Below, piece by piece: positions 23,225 through 31,165 of a stretch of 64,000 nt of DNA. Positions within the stretch are counted from its first letter, which is position 1; each line of letters opens with the position of its first letter. The notes beneath the pieces are model-generated. The model was not told where the DNA came from. It saw only the letters and a program-made list of their open reading frames with translations, and did not search any database. The DNA comes from Symsagittifera roscoffensis (lineage: Eukaryota > Xenacoelomorpha > Acoela > Convolutidae), in NCBI RefSeq assembly GCF_963678635.1, contig NC_087067.1, forward strand, positions 60,064,594 through 60,128,593, written 5' to 3'. The translations under genes and the position numbers were made by a program.

Positions 23225-23553
23225 CGACCCAATTGGCCGAAAGTGTGCGATAAGCCGAAAGTTGCCCAAACTCTCCAATTGGCCGAAAGTGTGCAATAAG
23301 CCGAAGAATACCCAAACGACCCAATTGGCCGAAAGTGTGCAATAAGCCGAAAGTTGCCCGTACGACCCCATTGGCCGAAAGTGTGCGATAAGCCGAAAGT
23401 TGCCAAAAAGACCCGGTTGGCCGAAAGTGTGCAGTAAGCCGAAAATTGTCAAAACGACCCAATTGGCCGAAAGTGTGCAATATGCTGAAAGTTGCCAAAA
23501 CGAACCCATTGTACGAAAGGGTCCAATTAGCCAAAATTTGTCAGAAGGTGGCC
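23225..23553 (+). repeat. 46 bp minisatellite in element leader
   Basis: The core ATTGGCCGAAAGTGTGC recurs at 23232, 23278, 23324, 23370, 23416 (GTTGG variant) and 23462, exactly 46 bp apart, with a degenerate seventh copy at 23508. Each unit is two similar halves of about 23 bp, both containing GCCGAAAGT. Since 46 is not a multiple of three, open frames crossing it on either strand are probably incidental. Confidence 0.92.
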
Positions 23554-23816
23554 AATTGGCCGAAACGACGAAATTGACCGAAACGACCCGATTGGCCGAA
23601 ACGACCCGATTGGTCGAAACGACCCGATTGGCCGAAACGACCCGATTGGCCGAAACGACCCGATTTACCGAAACGACCCGATTGGCCGAAACGACCCGAT
23701 TGGCCGAAACGACCCAGTTAGCCGAAATATCTCACTTAGAAGGGACTCAGAGTAGGCAACTCAGATTACAGATCAGAAGGCAACTTTGCCCCGAGCGCTT
23801 TCATCGACCCAGTTAG
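23400..23816 (+). other. Open frame across leader minisatellites, 138 codons, doubtful gene
   Basis: A plus-strand frame starts with ATG at 23400 inside the 46 bp array and reads through the 18 bp array as about nine TTRLAE-like hexapeptides, ending at TAG 23814-23816. I recognise no family. It is upstream of gag and out of place for any known BEL/Pao protein. The periodic peptide follows automatically from an 18 bp repeat lacking stops. A leader-encoded repeat protein cannot be excluded but has no independent support. Confidence 0.2.
23561..23722 (+). repeat. 18 bp minisatellite in element leader
   Basis: CGAAACGA occurs at 23561, 23579, 23597, 23615, 23633, 23651, 23669, 23687 and 23705, a strict 18 bp period with nine units of CGAAACGACCCGATTGGC type. 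In one plus-strand frame (open 23400-23816) it reads as a hexapeptide array, Thr-Thr-Arg-Leu-Ala-Glu. It shares the GGCCGAAA core with the adjacent 46 bp array, so the two may have a common origin. Confidence 0.92.
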
Positions 23817-25449
23817 CCGAAACGTCCCAGTTGGAAGGGGAGGCCTTTTCAGGTATCCTGATTGTGGATTGTGGACACCTATTTTTTCCCAAGACCCGAA
23901 GTTTTCTGTGGATTTTGGAATCTACCGGTGCACGCCTCTACAAAAATTGTAAGACTAAAAAACCAAAACTTTATCCATTTGTGCTAACTTGCTGATTTGA
24001 TGCTTTAAATTCTGATACGAGGTTTTTTGATGGCAAAATCGTAACCCCCAATTTTTCTCGATACCAAAACCTGATCAAAAAATTTTCTGTGGGTTTAGGA
24101 AAAAACCGGCCTCATAAACTTTAATTACGTTATCCTAACACCGTGTTTGTAAGCTCAACACCGTATCGAAAAAAAGGCCAAAAAATTTGAAAAAAAAATT
24201 GCAAATTTTTGATTTTTTCTCCAAAATTTCAAAGTTTTGCAAATTATTCAGCAAAGCGCCTAGTTTCATAATAATTTAATTTAAACGACCGAGTCGAGTT
24301 TTTTGCCCCAAATTTTGGACTTTTTAGAAAAAAAAAGTCAAAATTTCGCAAACACATCAGGTTACTGTTGGAACTTGAACTGTTGGGTGAAAACGCGGGA
24401 AAAAATTTTCGAAAAAAAAAAATTCGGAAAGAAAAAATTTTGGAAAGTTTTCGGAAAAAAAATCTGAAATTTTTGAAAAAATAAAAACGCAGTGTTTGTT
24501 CTTGAAACGTGGTGCAGCTAACTAACTAGTTCGATTGGATAAAAGTAGCCGTAGTCGAGAACCGTAGCGTATTATCAAGCAAATCGTCTTACCTTTTGCT
24601 ACAACCTTGTTAGCTCAGGGTGTTGCGGGAGGTCAGGTCGCCGTTTGCTTGATTCCCTTCCTCTAAAATTGATTTAATTCACTAAATGTTCATACTAGCT
24701 GCTAGCTCGCTGCACCACGCTTTGAAAAAACTTTCCTCCGCTTCGCAAAAGCGTGTATCTCAATAGTGCTTGGCCATTCCCGGGTTAAGTTTCAACCATA
24801 ACGCAGTGAACGTCCGTAAAACTTGTCAGTGTCAACTTGATCACTATCTCTTAAACCGAAACGACATTGTTATTTGGCGCGACGCCGTTATTAACTCTAA
24901 TAGTCGACATCGTAGTAACAACTTAACGCACTAACTCCTAACCAGCTTAAGATGATTCTTTTAAACTATAAACGTAATATTTATGCAATCGCTTACTGTA
25001 AACGTGTAGGCACGTAAGATATATATCGTAAATTGAAAGAGTCAGGTATATTATTTATTAATATAGTAACAGACCTGATATCTAGAAGGAAGCAGAACCT
25101 CACTGAGTTAGGGCAAAAGTACTTAGAACTACACCAGGATCCCTCTCTCCAAAACTGAAAACGTTTACGATCCTTAGGCGTTATAGCAAGAATTTGAAGT
25201 ACATTATTTCAAAGAAAAATACTCCTAAGCCAGAAAAACGCAAGCGGCAAGGTAATCGAAGCAGAAGAAATGCTGAGCAGCAACTAGGAATTAAATGAAG
25301 TGCTTCTCTAATGTGTGATATTGCTTAATGAGTCATAATATAATTTATTGATACTAAAGTTGAGGTCTTAAATTAATTATTCTCCTTTTTCTCTCAAAAT
25401 GAGCAGTTGAGCGGTTGAGTAGAAGTGAACAAGTTCAAAAGTAATCAAA
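23723..25449 (+). other. Unique part of the element's 5' leader (non-coding)
   Basis: About 1.7 kb between the minisatellites and the gag start. It holds a very A/T-rich stretch at about 24,150-24,490 (alternating A- and T-runs), an inverted-repeat-bounded segment at 24508-24719, and otherwise sequence I do not recognise. The only notable open frame is a 69-codon one at 23786-23995 without a recognisable domain. The whole leader (LTR end to gag ATG) is 2.28 kb, which seems unusually long for this superfamily. Confidence 0.7.
24508..24719. other. 212 bp segment bounded by 11 bp inverted repeats
   Basis: CGTGGTGCAGC at 24508-24518 is the exact reverse complement of GCTGCACCACG at 24709-24719. 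Similarity outside the arms is patchy (TTGAAA left, TTTGAA right). It could be a small non-autonomous DNA element nested in the leader, an RNA stem, or chance. No clear target duplication is seen. Confidence 0.35.
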
Positions 25450-25587
25450 ATGACAGAACAAATTGAGTTAAAATATCGACGATTGATGAATGGTCGAACT
25501 TCACTAGAAAATGAGCTTTCCGTAGTTCACAGTCGCATAACTGAGAGTTTAGAGGGACCAATTCGGAAAACAAAAAAAACACCTTAA
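25450..25587 (+). pseudogene. gag N-terminus (large element)
   Basis: ATG at 25450 (context AATCAAAATGA) opens MTEQIELKYRRLMNGRTSLE, a 45-codon frame stopping at TAA 25585-25587 just after an A-run. It is the most likely gag start: it is the first ATG whose product matches the coiled-coil Gag that follows, and both shorter fragments begin here. The next piece of Gag is read in another frame (LIESCKS...), and an extra A in AGCAAAAAAATGATG near 25624-25631 shifts the frame again. That second change is absent from the two fragments. Confidence 0.7.
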
Positions 25588-26097
25588 TTGAATCATGCAA
25601 GAGTATTCTCGAAAAAGCATTAGCAAAAAAATGATGAACTTGTGATATTAGCTAATAAAACCGATAAACCTAGCAAATTATTAACGGAGTTGGCTTCATG
25701 GTGGGATAGGATAGTTAAAGTTAACGATGAAGTAACTGGTAAGGCTCGTGCTCATATGGAATCTAATCAAGCTTCAGAGATCTGCGTCAGTGAAACTAGT
25801 CGACCAAAAGTTTCATCAAAATCGGCAAAATCCGGGTCGAGTAATCAAAGCTCAATGAAATCATTGACCCCCAGTGAGCGCCGCAAAGAACTGCTCCTAG
25901 CGAAGGTGAAGCGAGAAGAGTTGGAAAAACAACATGAAGCAACCTTAAGACTGAAACAACAGGAAGCCATCATCGAAGAGCAACAGCATCTGATTGAGAT
26001 GGAACGAAAACAACAAGAAATTAAATTTGAAATTGACCGTAAAGAGCAAGAACATCGTTTACGAATCAAAAGTGTCGGCTTGAAATGGAACGATTAA
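25588..26097 (+). pseudogene. gag coiled-coil segment (large element)
   Basis: The frame open from 25624 to TAA 26095-26097 (GTG-start version at 25642, 151 codons) encodes NKTDKPSKLLTELASWWDRI, a Ser/Lys-rich stretch and the long Glu/Gln/Lys-rich coiled coil TPSERRKELLLAKVKREELE. It is homologous to 4877-5332 and 16173-16628 with a few substitutions. It is expected to mediate Gag self-association in BEL/Pao particles, by analogy. The coiled coil continues in another frame after 26085, so the stop is a frameshift product. Confidence 0.75.
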
Positions 26098-26737
26098 GCG
26101 AAGAAAATGGTATTAAAGTAGCTGAAGCAAAAATGGTTGAAACTGAATACCTCGAAGAGAATTAGACCAGCATCTCGAGCTGGCGTCTTCGGTTGATCGT
26201 CGTTCTGACAGGGTAAACGATTGGGTTGATCATGCATTAGAAAACCAAAATAGGCCCAAGGTAGTTCCGTCTTCTTCAAAGTTTGAAAACGGTATATATG
26301 TAGAAAGTGGTTCGCATCAACACAGAAATATGTCCACAGCGGAAACTTCACCTCGGCGATCGTTGCCGAATCAGACTTTTGATTGTGATCAACAATGTTA
26401 TCCCTATCAACCAACCATCTCCTTCAGCGATGGCGATGGAATCAAGCACGCTGTATCCACTAATCCTGAGCACGAAACGTAGTCGTTGCTTATTTCCAAT
26501 AACGCTACACTTTGCGAAAACGATACATCATCATTTTTTAATCCAGCTGGAACAGCAGCTATCAAAACTCCGGTATGCTGTTACTTCTCTGTACCTCGTC
26601 CTTCGTCTTCCATTCAACATATCCCCGTTAACAACTTTAATAGCGATTCCCGAGTTGTTGAAACAAGCCCGCCATCTCCAATCAATACTCTGGTTACACC
26701 CCCCATGTCAATGTGTCACAACCACCTGCAAATTTAA
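26085..26737 (+). pseudogene. gag coiled-coil end and Asn/Ser/Pro linker (large element)
   Basis: MERLSEENGIKVAEAKM from 26085 continues the coiled coil but ends at TAG 26163-26165, because about five bases present in the fragments (GAGTCTGAAATAG) are missing here (GAGAATTAG). After that the linker is readable in a different frame to TAG 26480-26482, the stop shared with both fragments, then as an 83-codon frame (26486-26737). The linker is low complexity and has no recognised domain. Its coding frame before decay is uncertain, because another frame (26307-26768) is also open across it. Confidence 0.6.
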
Positions 26738-28200
26738 TCTGCAGAAATCAAAACTTGCTATCACATAACGTGTATAGCAACCCTGCGTCAGTGAACAATC
26801 CGTTTAGCGGACAGTCTGCCGTTATTAGTCAGCCCAATTTGCCACTAATGTCACAGTGGACCCCCGCAGTCACCCAATGTATCACTGGTGTAACAAGTGA
26901 TGGTAACACAAACCCATCAGTTGGTGTTTTTTCATCCGTAACGCCAATATCTCAGCAACAATTCCCCCACGTATCAAGTGGTGGTACCGTTTATTATGGG
27001 TTTCCCAATCACGACGCTTCGGCTGAAAACACTTACATATATCAGCAGCAACCTTTTGCAGCTGATCCTAGCAACACATTGCCGTCGTTGCAACCAGCTC
27101 CCCAATCGCAAGCCGTGACACTGAATGACTTAGTCCGAGCTCTGTCAGTCTCAAAGAAGGATCCCCTTCCAGAATGGAAGCTGGCCCAGTACGATGGCAA
27201 CCCGCTCCAATGGCGCGAATGGTTTGGCCAATTTTGCAGTACTGTAGACGCAGCGTCCCTAAGCGATGATGTGAAGTTAACTTATTTAAAAACATTAGTC
27301 ACGGGAAAAGCTAAGTCAGCCATAGCAGAGTTCGCATACAGTGGAAGAATGTATAGGGATGTTCTGAAAACTCTAGAAAGAAAGTTTGGCCAGCCACAAA
27401 ACGTAATTACGGCCCACCTTGATAAGTTGTCCAGTTTCCCTCAGCTTCGAATGCACAACTCTGAGAACTTCGTTAGCTTCTCGATGATCATTTCAAGTCT
27501 AGTGGCTGTCTTTAGGTCTCTTGATTATGAAGAAGATTTGAAAAGCGTCTCATTGTTAAATCAAGCTCTTTCGAAAAATCCACCAAACATGAGAGAATCG
27601 TGGTCACTTTTTGTTGTGAAACGTAATTGGTCACGCCCCAACCTAATTGACATTAACAATTGGTTAAAAGAGAAAGCAGAAGCTCATGAGCCAATGAAAA
27701 ATATGCCTGGAAAGCACAAAGTCGAAGAGCCATCCAAAACTAAAGCTGTACCGAGAGTTTTTGCCTCGACAAGTACAGTTGAGAAAAAGTTTGATTATCC
27801 TTGTTGTATCCTCTGCAAGGGGAAACATGCCTTGTGTTTGTGTTTAAAGAGAAAACTCCAACACAACGTGCGAAATTCTCTGCGGAAAACAAATAGTGCT
27901 TCCCCTGCTTACAAAGGAACCACGCATTCCGGCAATGTCCCAGAGCAAAGAAATGCACCAAATCAGGTTGCACTAGCACCCATAGTGTACTTCTCCATGG
28001 GGCTGAACGTGTTTTTCCTAGTCGAAATCCGGACAAAAATGATAGCCAAACAAGACCCAACGCTGGTCAACCAAGAGTCGGATAAAGCGAGCACAAACGC
28101 TGATCGGAAATCATTCAGCAAGAATATACCAAACGCAAATTCGAATCATGAAGACATTAATCCCGTTCCGTTGGATGTAAGTTGCGCAATCTCAAACGAC
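26713..28200 (+). pseudogene. gag C-terminal half: DUF1759 and zinc knuckle region
   Basis: First part of a 625-codon open frame (26713-28590, with GTG as its first codon, so not a true start). Residues 1-135 are Ser/Pro/Gln-rich. Residues ~136-327 are a clear DUF1759 Gag domain (LPEWKLAQYDGNPLQWREWF, TYLKTLVTGKAKSAIAEF, VLKTLERKFGQPQ). Residues 365-377 form a zinc knuckle (C365, C368, H372, C377). The second knuckle is not in this frame but at 27897-27938 in the next one, as C-x2-C-x4-H-x4-C, preceded by a TAG and followed by a Cys/His-rich tail, so a frameshift occurred near 27835. DUF1759 packages element RNA in Gag particles, by family analogy. Confidence 0.88.
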
Positions 28201-28590
28201 CAATCATCAATCATAACATCGAAAGGGTTACTGCCCATAATCAAGCTCCAAGTTTCCACTGATTCCCAGAGTGCTGATTGTTTAACATTGTGTGACTCAG
28301 CATCTAGTCATTCCTGGATATCGGCTGAATTAGTCAAAAGTCTGAATCTCTCAGGAAGAGATTTGGATCTCACAGTAAATGGTATTAACACAACGACTGT
28401 TGTTAAAACGAAACAAGTTCAGATGAAGGTATCTTCTAATTTCGATGGATTCGAATACATAAGCGATTTAACCGCATTTGTCAAGGATGAACTTAAAGTC
28501 TGTACCGATACCGTCAACATCCCTGCATTACAGAGCAAGTATCCGTACCTTGCTCCAATCAAACCAATTGCGTATAGCTACGCAATGTAG
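28201..28590 (+). pseudogene. pol: aspartic protease (DUF1758-type)
   Basis: C-terminal part of the 625-codon frame. GLLPIIKLQVSTDSQ is followed by TLCDSASSHSWISAELVKSLNLSG, with the catalytic aspartate at residue 528 (GAC 28294-28296). The active-site triplet reads Asp-Ser-Ala where the family usually has Asp-Ser/Thr-Gly, so either the lineage uses Ala or this copy is mutated. It would cut Gag-Pol into mature proteins. The frame ends at TAG 28588-28590 because one A appears lost around CGCAATGTAG. The neighbouring frame continues as VDLIIGQDSFHAIRP, the conserved protease-RT connection. Confidence 0.82.
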
Positions 28591-29130
28591 ACTTAATAAT
28601 TGGTCAAGACTCCTTCCATGCTATTCGGCCTTAGGAGTATTTCAAGAGTGAGGCCGATCCAAACACATCGCCCTGCGCGTTTCGCCTTCCAATAGGCTGG
28701 GTCTTGAGCGGCCCAATGCCGACATCTACTGATTTCCTTTCTACTTGTTTCAAGTGCAAAACGGATGATACCGAACTAGCTTGTCAAATCAAACGCTGGT
28801 ATGAAATAGAGTCATACGGAGCCTACAAACAGGTCGATTACCGTTCAGCCGAAGACAAAAGGGCGGCTAAAATACCTGATTCCTCCACCGTCCATGATGG
28901 ATCATGATACGCTGTAGGTATGCTTTGGGCAGAAGAATCTATCAAGTTACCAGACAATTACTATTCCTCTTTGGTTCAGTTAAAATCGTTGGAAAAACGT
29001 TTAGCGAAACATCCTCACTTAAGGGATCAATACTCAAAAACTATCGAAGATGATTTGAGTAAAGGATACGTGATTCAAGTTTCTCCCCATAATTTTTCGA
29101 ACCGCAGCTACTCGAGTGGTATCTTCCTCA
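28587..29130 (+). pseudogene. pol: protease-RT linker and start of reverse transcriptase
   Basis: The frame at 28587 reads VDLIIGQDSFHAIRP, then TAG at 28632-28634, then RLPIGWVLSGPMPTSTDF and a region with KRWYEIESYG and ESIKLPDNYYSSL, typical of the sequence just before the BEL/Pao RT. A TGA at 28905-28907 (in GGATCATGATAC) looks like a CGA codon hit by C-to-T change. The frame later runs TIEDDLSKGYVIQV. It is lost around 29115-29125, where the RT continues one frame over as WYLPHHPPVNPNKPGK. ATG codons at 28704 and 28920 are internal, not starts. Confidence 0.8.
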
Positions 29131-29296
29131 CCATCCCCCGGTGAACCCAAACAAACCTGGTAAAGTGAGGTGTGTCCTTAACGGAGCGTCTAAACTCCAC
29201 GGTACGTCATTGGACAAATCGTTGCTAGTAGAACCCAACCTACTGCAAAATCTTGTATTCGTTCTCCTCCGTTTTCGTCAACATCATTTTGCCGTA
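29124..29296 (+). repeat. 173 bp direct repeat in RT, first (native) copy
   Basis: TTCCTCACCATCCCC... through CATTTTGCCGTA is repeated at 29640-29812, exactly 516 bp (172 codons) downstream, with about three substitutions. This copy sits at the expected place in RT, before palm motif A. Confidence 0.93.
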
Positions 29297-29959
29297 TCGG
29301 CTGACATTGAAGGGATGTTCCTACAAGTCGGCGTCCTTCCAGAGGACCAACCATCTCTTCGTTTTCTGTGGCGGGAGGACTCCACAGCCGATGTGGTTGT
29401 ACACCAGTACACCAGACATATCTTTGGAGCGAGAGATTCGCCAACGTGTGCAAATTATGCATTGCAACGGACTGCAATGGATAATCAGGCAATGTTCCCT
29501 GACGCAGCGTCCGCAGTTCTAGAGAAACTTTATATGGACGACTACCTAGACTCCTTTGAGGAACCTGATGTTGCATTTAAAATGAGTCAAGAGTTGATTA
29601 CTCTGTTAGCTCTAGGTGGTTTTGAATTAACTCCTTGCATTCCTCACCATCCCCCGGTGAACCCAAACAAACCTGGTAAAGTGAGGCGTGTCCTTAACGG
29701 AGCGTCTAAACTCCACGGTACGTCATTGGACAAATCGTTGCTAGTAGAACCCAACCTACTGCAAAACCTTGTGTTCGTTCTCCTCCGTTTTCGTCAACAT
29801 CATTTTGCCGTAACTTGTGGGGATAATTCTTCTCATGTTCTTGGTCTGAAGTGGGACCATATCGACGACACTTTGGTCGTAAGCCGTGGTGTCAACCGTG
29901 AACTTAAGAATCCGATAACACACCGAACATTTTTGTTTCTTCCGTTTTCGACCCCATAG
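29125..29959 (+). pseudogene. pol: reverse transcriptase core
   Basis: Open frame to TAG 29957-29959 (272 codons from GTG 29141). VNPNKPGKVRCVLNGASKLHG is the conserved BEL/Pao fingers motif. The palm motif A is SADIEGMF (aspartate at residue 55), and motif C is YMDD at residues 131-134 (29531-29542) followed by YLDS, so all three catalytic aspartates are present. After GGFELT the frame enters a second copy of the VNPNKPGK segment (29640-29812), then resumes as NSSHVLGLKWDHIDDTLVVSRG in the thumb/connection. It would copy element RNA into DNA. The stop arises from a frameshift near 29940, since SSVFDPIGLVAPY follows in another frame. Confidence 0.9.
29640..29812 (+). repeat. 173 bp direct repeat in RT, second (ectopic) copy
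   Basis: In-frame duplicate of 29124-29296 placed after YMDD and GGFELT. It keeps a CGT Arg codon where the first copy has TGT, so the first copy changed after the duplication. It seems to replace native thumb sequence between FELT and NSSHVLGLKW. The open frame is preserved. Confidence 0.93.
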
Positions 29960-30777
29960 GTCTCGTAGCGCCCTATACCGTAAGAGCGCGATTATTGTTG
30001 AAAGAAATCTGGCGCATTCATGGCCAACAATGAGATGATGAGCTACCCGTTGATATCAAGACAAAATTTCTTGCCTGGCACTCTGGTTTGCCATCTCTAG
30101 GGAAAATGAGTATAAAGCGCAGCGACTTCTCCGCATCAGTCGATTGGGTTGAGTTACACATGTTCGGTGACAGCTCAGAAGAAGTTTTTTGTGCTGTAGC
30201 TTTTCTTCGCGCCCGTGTGAAAACTTCACTCGAAACACAAGTTGCCTTCGTCTTTGGAAAAGCAAGAGTCGCGCCCATGAAAGCGCTTTCCATCCCGAAG
30301 CTTGAACTGCATGCCGCGTTACTCGCTACCCGCTTGAAGGAAGATGTCCTCAAAGCTCTAACCATTCCTGTGTCAAACACGTTCATGTGGACTGACAGCA
30401 CCACTGTGCTCCAGTGGTTAAACTCAGTTAGTAAGCAACCCACGTTCGTGGCAAACCGGATTGAAGAGACTCTGGAAAGTACGACCGTAGACCAGTGGTT
30501 TCACGTCTTAAGTGGAGACAACCCTGCTGATACGGGAACCAGAGGAATCTCAGCGGATTCCTTAAAAACAAGCAGCTGGGTGAACGGGCCAAGTCTGCTG
30601 AAAAGTGGCGAGTGGCCTTTCAAGACGAGCATAGAAATACTTAAGAAAATCCGCCAGGCTAGTCCCGCTTGTGACTTAAATGAAGGTTTACAGCAGGCCT
30701 CTTATTTTTCCAACGTTGCACAAAAACAAAAAACAACTCATTTTATTTGCATGGGAAAAGTTCAGCTCGTTTCGTAA
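29945..30777 (+). pseudogene. pol: RT connection and RNase H domain
   Basis: The frame starts with SSVFDPIGLVAPYTVRARLLL, has TGA at 30031-30033 in place of an expected Trp (NGQQ-W type motif), and then runs 229 codons from ATG 30088 (internal, not a real start). RNase H acidic residues are visible in order: D28 in LHMFGDSS, E73 in IPKLELHAAL, D103 in WTDSTTVLQW and D148 in GDNPADTGTRG. RNase H would degrade the RNA strand during reverse transcription. The frame is lost near 30745, where WEKFSSFRKLQRVVAF continues in the next frame. The stop is TAA 30775-30777. Confidence 0.88.
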
Positions 30778-31040
30778 ACTCCAGCGAGTGGTTGCCTTCA
30801 TGCTCAGACTTAGTCCGAAAAACCGACACTACCGCACTAAAGTCAAGGAAATAACCAATCCGGTTGAATTAGAAACCGCCAAACAACGACTTTTGTTGAT
30901 TTTCCAAAAGGAATCTTTTGAAGCGGAATATTTAACCGTCCTGCAACTTTCCTGCAACAAAACCGGCAAAAAGTCTAGTCGTATTGCACAATATGCACCG
31001 TTTATGGGTCTTGCATTTCTCATTCGTTCAACTGGTTCAA
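30740..31040 (+). pseudogene. pol: RNase H-integrase spacer, integrase N-terminus stub
   Basis: The frame reads AWEKFSSFRKLQRVVAFMLRLSP, then ITNPVELETAKQRLLLIFQKESF, then SSRIAQYAPFMGLAFLIRSTG, matching the region before the integrase zinc-binding (H2C2) domain in BEL/Pao. Directly after STG the sequence becomes LTR (from about 31041). Hence the H2C2 domain, the integrase catalytic core and the C-terminal DUF5641 region are absent. The frame formally continues to TGA 31115-31117 through LTR sequence, making a short non-native tail. Confidence 0.82.
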
Positions 31041-31160
31041 TTAACCGAAAAATGTTTAACCGATATTATTTATTCGTTATACTATCTGTTGAATTGCCGA
31101 TAATTTACAGATACTGAAGCAGATTTTGTAAGGTCTTACAGGATACGAGAGTGCGGCACA
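31041..31160 (+). repeat. 3' LTR, truncated (last 120 bp)
   Basis: TTAACCGAAAAATG... to GTGCGGCACA aligns base for base with 23052-23171. The first ~181 bp of the LTR, with the polypurine tract, are missing at the same deletion that removed integrase. The terminal CA and the following AAACT are intact, so the deletion happened after integration. Confidence 0.93.
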
Positions 31161-31165
31161 AAACT
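31161..31165 (+). repeat. Right target-site duplication (AAACT)
   Basis: AAACT follows the LTR end GCGGCACA and is continued by TGTCTGAAG, the normal satellite sequence. Confidence 0.92.

Larger units (their letters stand above)
22871..31160 (+). mobile_element. BEL/Pao LTR retrotransposon, degenerate, 8.29 kb
   Basis: An LTR element interrupts a satellite monomer, flanked by AAACT on both sides and with 5'-TG...CA-3' ends. In order it has a 5' LTR, a primer binding site, a long leader with minisatellites, gag (coiled coil, DUF1759, zinc knuckles), a DUF1758-type aspartic protease, reverse transcriptase (YMDD), RNase H, a stub of the integrase N-terminal region and a truncated 3' LTR. This order and these families are diagnostic of BEL/Pao. 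Frameshifts occur in gag, protease-RT, RT-RNase H and RNase H-integrase, and there are several stops. A deletion removes the integrase core, polypurine tract and about 181 bp of the 3' LTR. No env-like frame is visible. Confidence 0.95.

Noticed and set aside
23115-23534. Minus-strand 139- and 120-codon frames in the leader
   Set aside because: They are antisense readings of the 46 bp minisatellite in different frames, with no family resemblance.
24605-24660. tRNA or SINE-like A and B boxes (TTAGCTCAGGG and GCTTGATTCCC)
   Set aside because: Matches to the box consensus are partial, the flanks do not fold as a tRNA, and there is no poly-A tail or target duplication.
24870-24900. TTGGCGCGACGCC as an alternative primer binding site
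   Set aside because: It resembles primer sites of other LTR elements, but the site at 23175 directly follows an LTR end confirmed by the 3' LTR and the target duplication.
29190-29576. Minus-strand 128-codon frame in RT
   Set aside because: Antisense of the reverse transcriptase, whose YMDD and SADIEGMF motifs are on the plus strand.
31041-31160. Envelope-like gene after pol
   Set aside because: Nothing lies between the integrase stub and the truncated LTR, so there is no room for, and no trace of, an env frame.
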